Below, one piece after another: positions 30,192 through 30,257 of a stretch of 30,257 bases of DNA. The DNA is taken from NCBI GenBank assembly GCA_902783345.1, contig CACZQI010000048.1:1-30257 (forward strand), in the 5' to 3' direction. The notes beneath the pieces were generated by a model that was not told the origin of the DNA, did not search any database, and worked only from the letters and a program-made list of their open reading frames with translations. The number at the start of each line of letters is the position of its first letter. Within the stretch, counting starts at the first letter, position 1. The DNA comes from an uncultured Erysipelotrichaceae bacterium (GTDB lineage Bacteria; Bacillota_I; Bacilli_A; RF39; UBA660). The translations under genes and the position numbers were made by a program.

Positions 30192-30257
30192 TCACCAATT
30201 CACTTAAAGGCGAATTGGTGCTAGTATCACACTAGCCAACCCCTTTTTATTCTTTGA
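30192..30257 (+). ncRNA. Second structured RNA, cut by the window end
   Basis: From the predicted start the RNA folds at once into hairpin 1 (CACCAATTC 30193-30201 with GAATTGGTG 30212-30220), then hairpin 2 (GCTAGT / ACTAGC, 30220-30236, 5-nt loop), followed by unpaired CAACCCC and TTTTTATTC. It has the order of elements seen in the RNA at 27262-27362, including the CTAGT/ACTAG hairpin and the C-run. Whether it ends at the T-rich stretch or leads into a gene beyond the window cannot be seen. Confidence 0.55.

Overview
The window is a contiguous piece of a very AT-rich Gram-positive-type chromosome. UGA is read as stop (for example at the ends of the 17980-19935 and 25233-25424 genes) and Trp is UGG, so this is the standard bacterial code and not the Mycoplasma code. 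The gene set points to an uncultured low-GC Bacilli/Mollicutes-neighbour lineage that keeps a cell wall: SecA/SecG, long-form HPF, a CIRCE element, RNase R-SmpB, FemABX, CotF-like proteins and DUF975. That placement is inference from gene content. No phage, transposon, rRNA or CRISPR array is visible.

Layout. Positions 1-5750 (minus strand): an NDT-like protein, secA, an HD hydrolase, hpf, a cold-shock gene and a LytTR response regulator, mostly separate units divided by terminators. Positions 5049-10034: an overlapping minus-strand operon rnr-smpB-secreted amidase-LytTR regulator. Positions 10107-13114: an unknown helical protein, a small transcription unit with a structured leader and a frameshifted mini-gene, secG and eno. 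A FemABX-type transferase (plus) diverges from eno through interleaved promoters. Positions 14483-17592 (minus): gltX, a four-helix structured leader RNA, tRNA-Glu(CUC), a formate/nitrite-type channel, and hsp20 under a CIRCE operator. Positions 17682-21161: three tightly packed genes of unknown function with mTERF-like helical repeats. Positions 21367-23954 (plus): a secreted membrane-anchored nuclease, a tiny membrane protein, a small unknown protein and a compact UvrD-like helicase whose promoter predicts a leaderless mRNA. Positions 23951-27237: a small secreted protein, an Sfp-type PPTase, a CotF-like pair, a small unknown protein, and an XRE regulator divergent from an HNH nuclease. Positions 27262-30257: a free-standing ~100-nt sRNA candidate, a DUF975 membrane protein, recG, and the start of a second, similarly built sRNA candidate at the right edge.

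Functional themes are protein export (secA, secG), translation and ribosome rescue/hibernation (gltX, tRNA-Glu, smpB, rnr, hpf), stress response (csp, hsp20) and DNA repair (recG, UvrD-like). Regulation is dense. Extended -10 promoters (TGN-TATAAT) recur, several of them directly behind the upstream gene's terminator, and at least four intergenic regions carry a promoter followed at once by RNA hairpins. The most novel material is these structured RNAs and the three-gene unknown operon.
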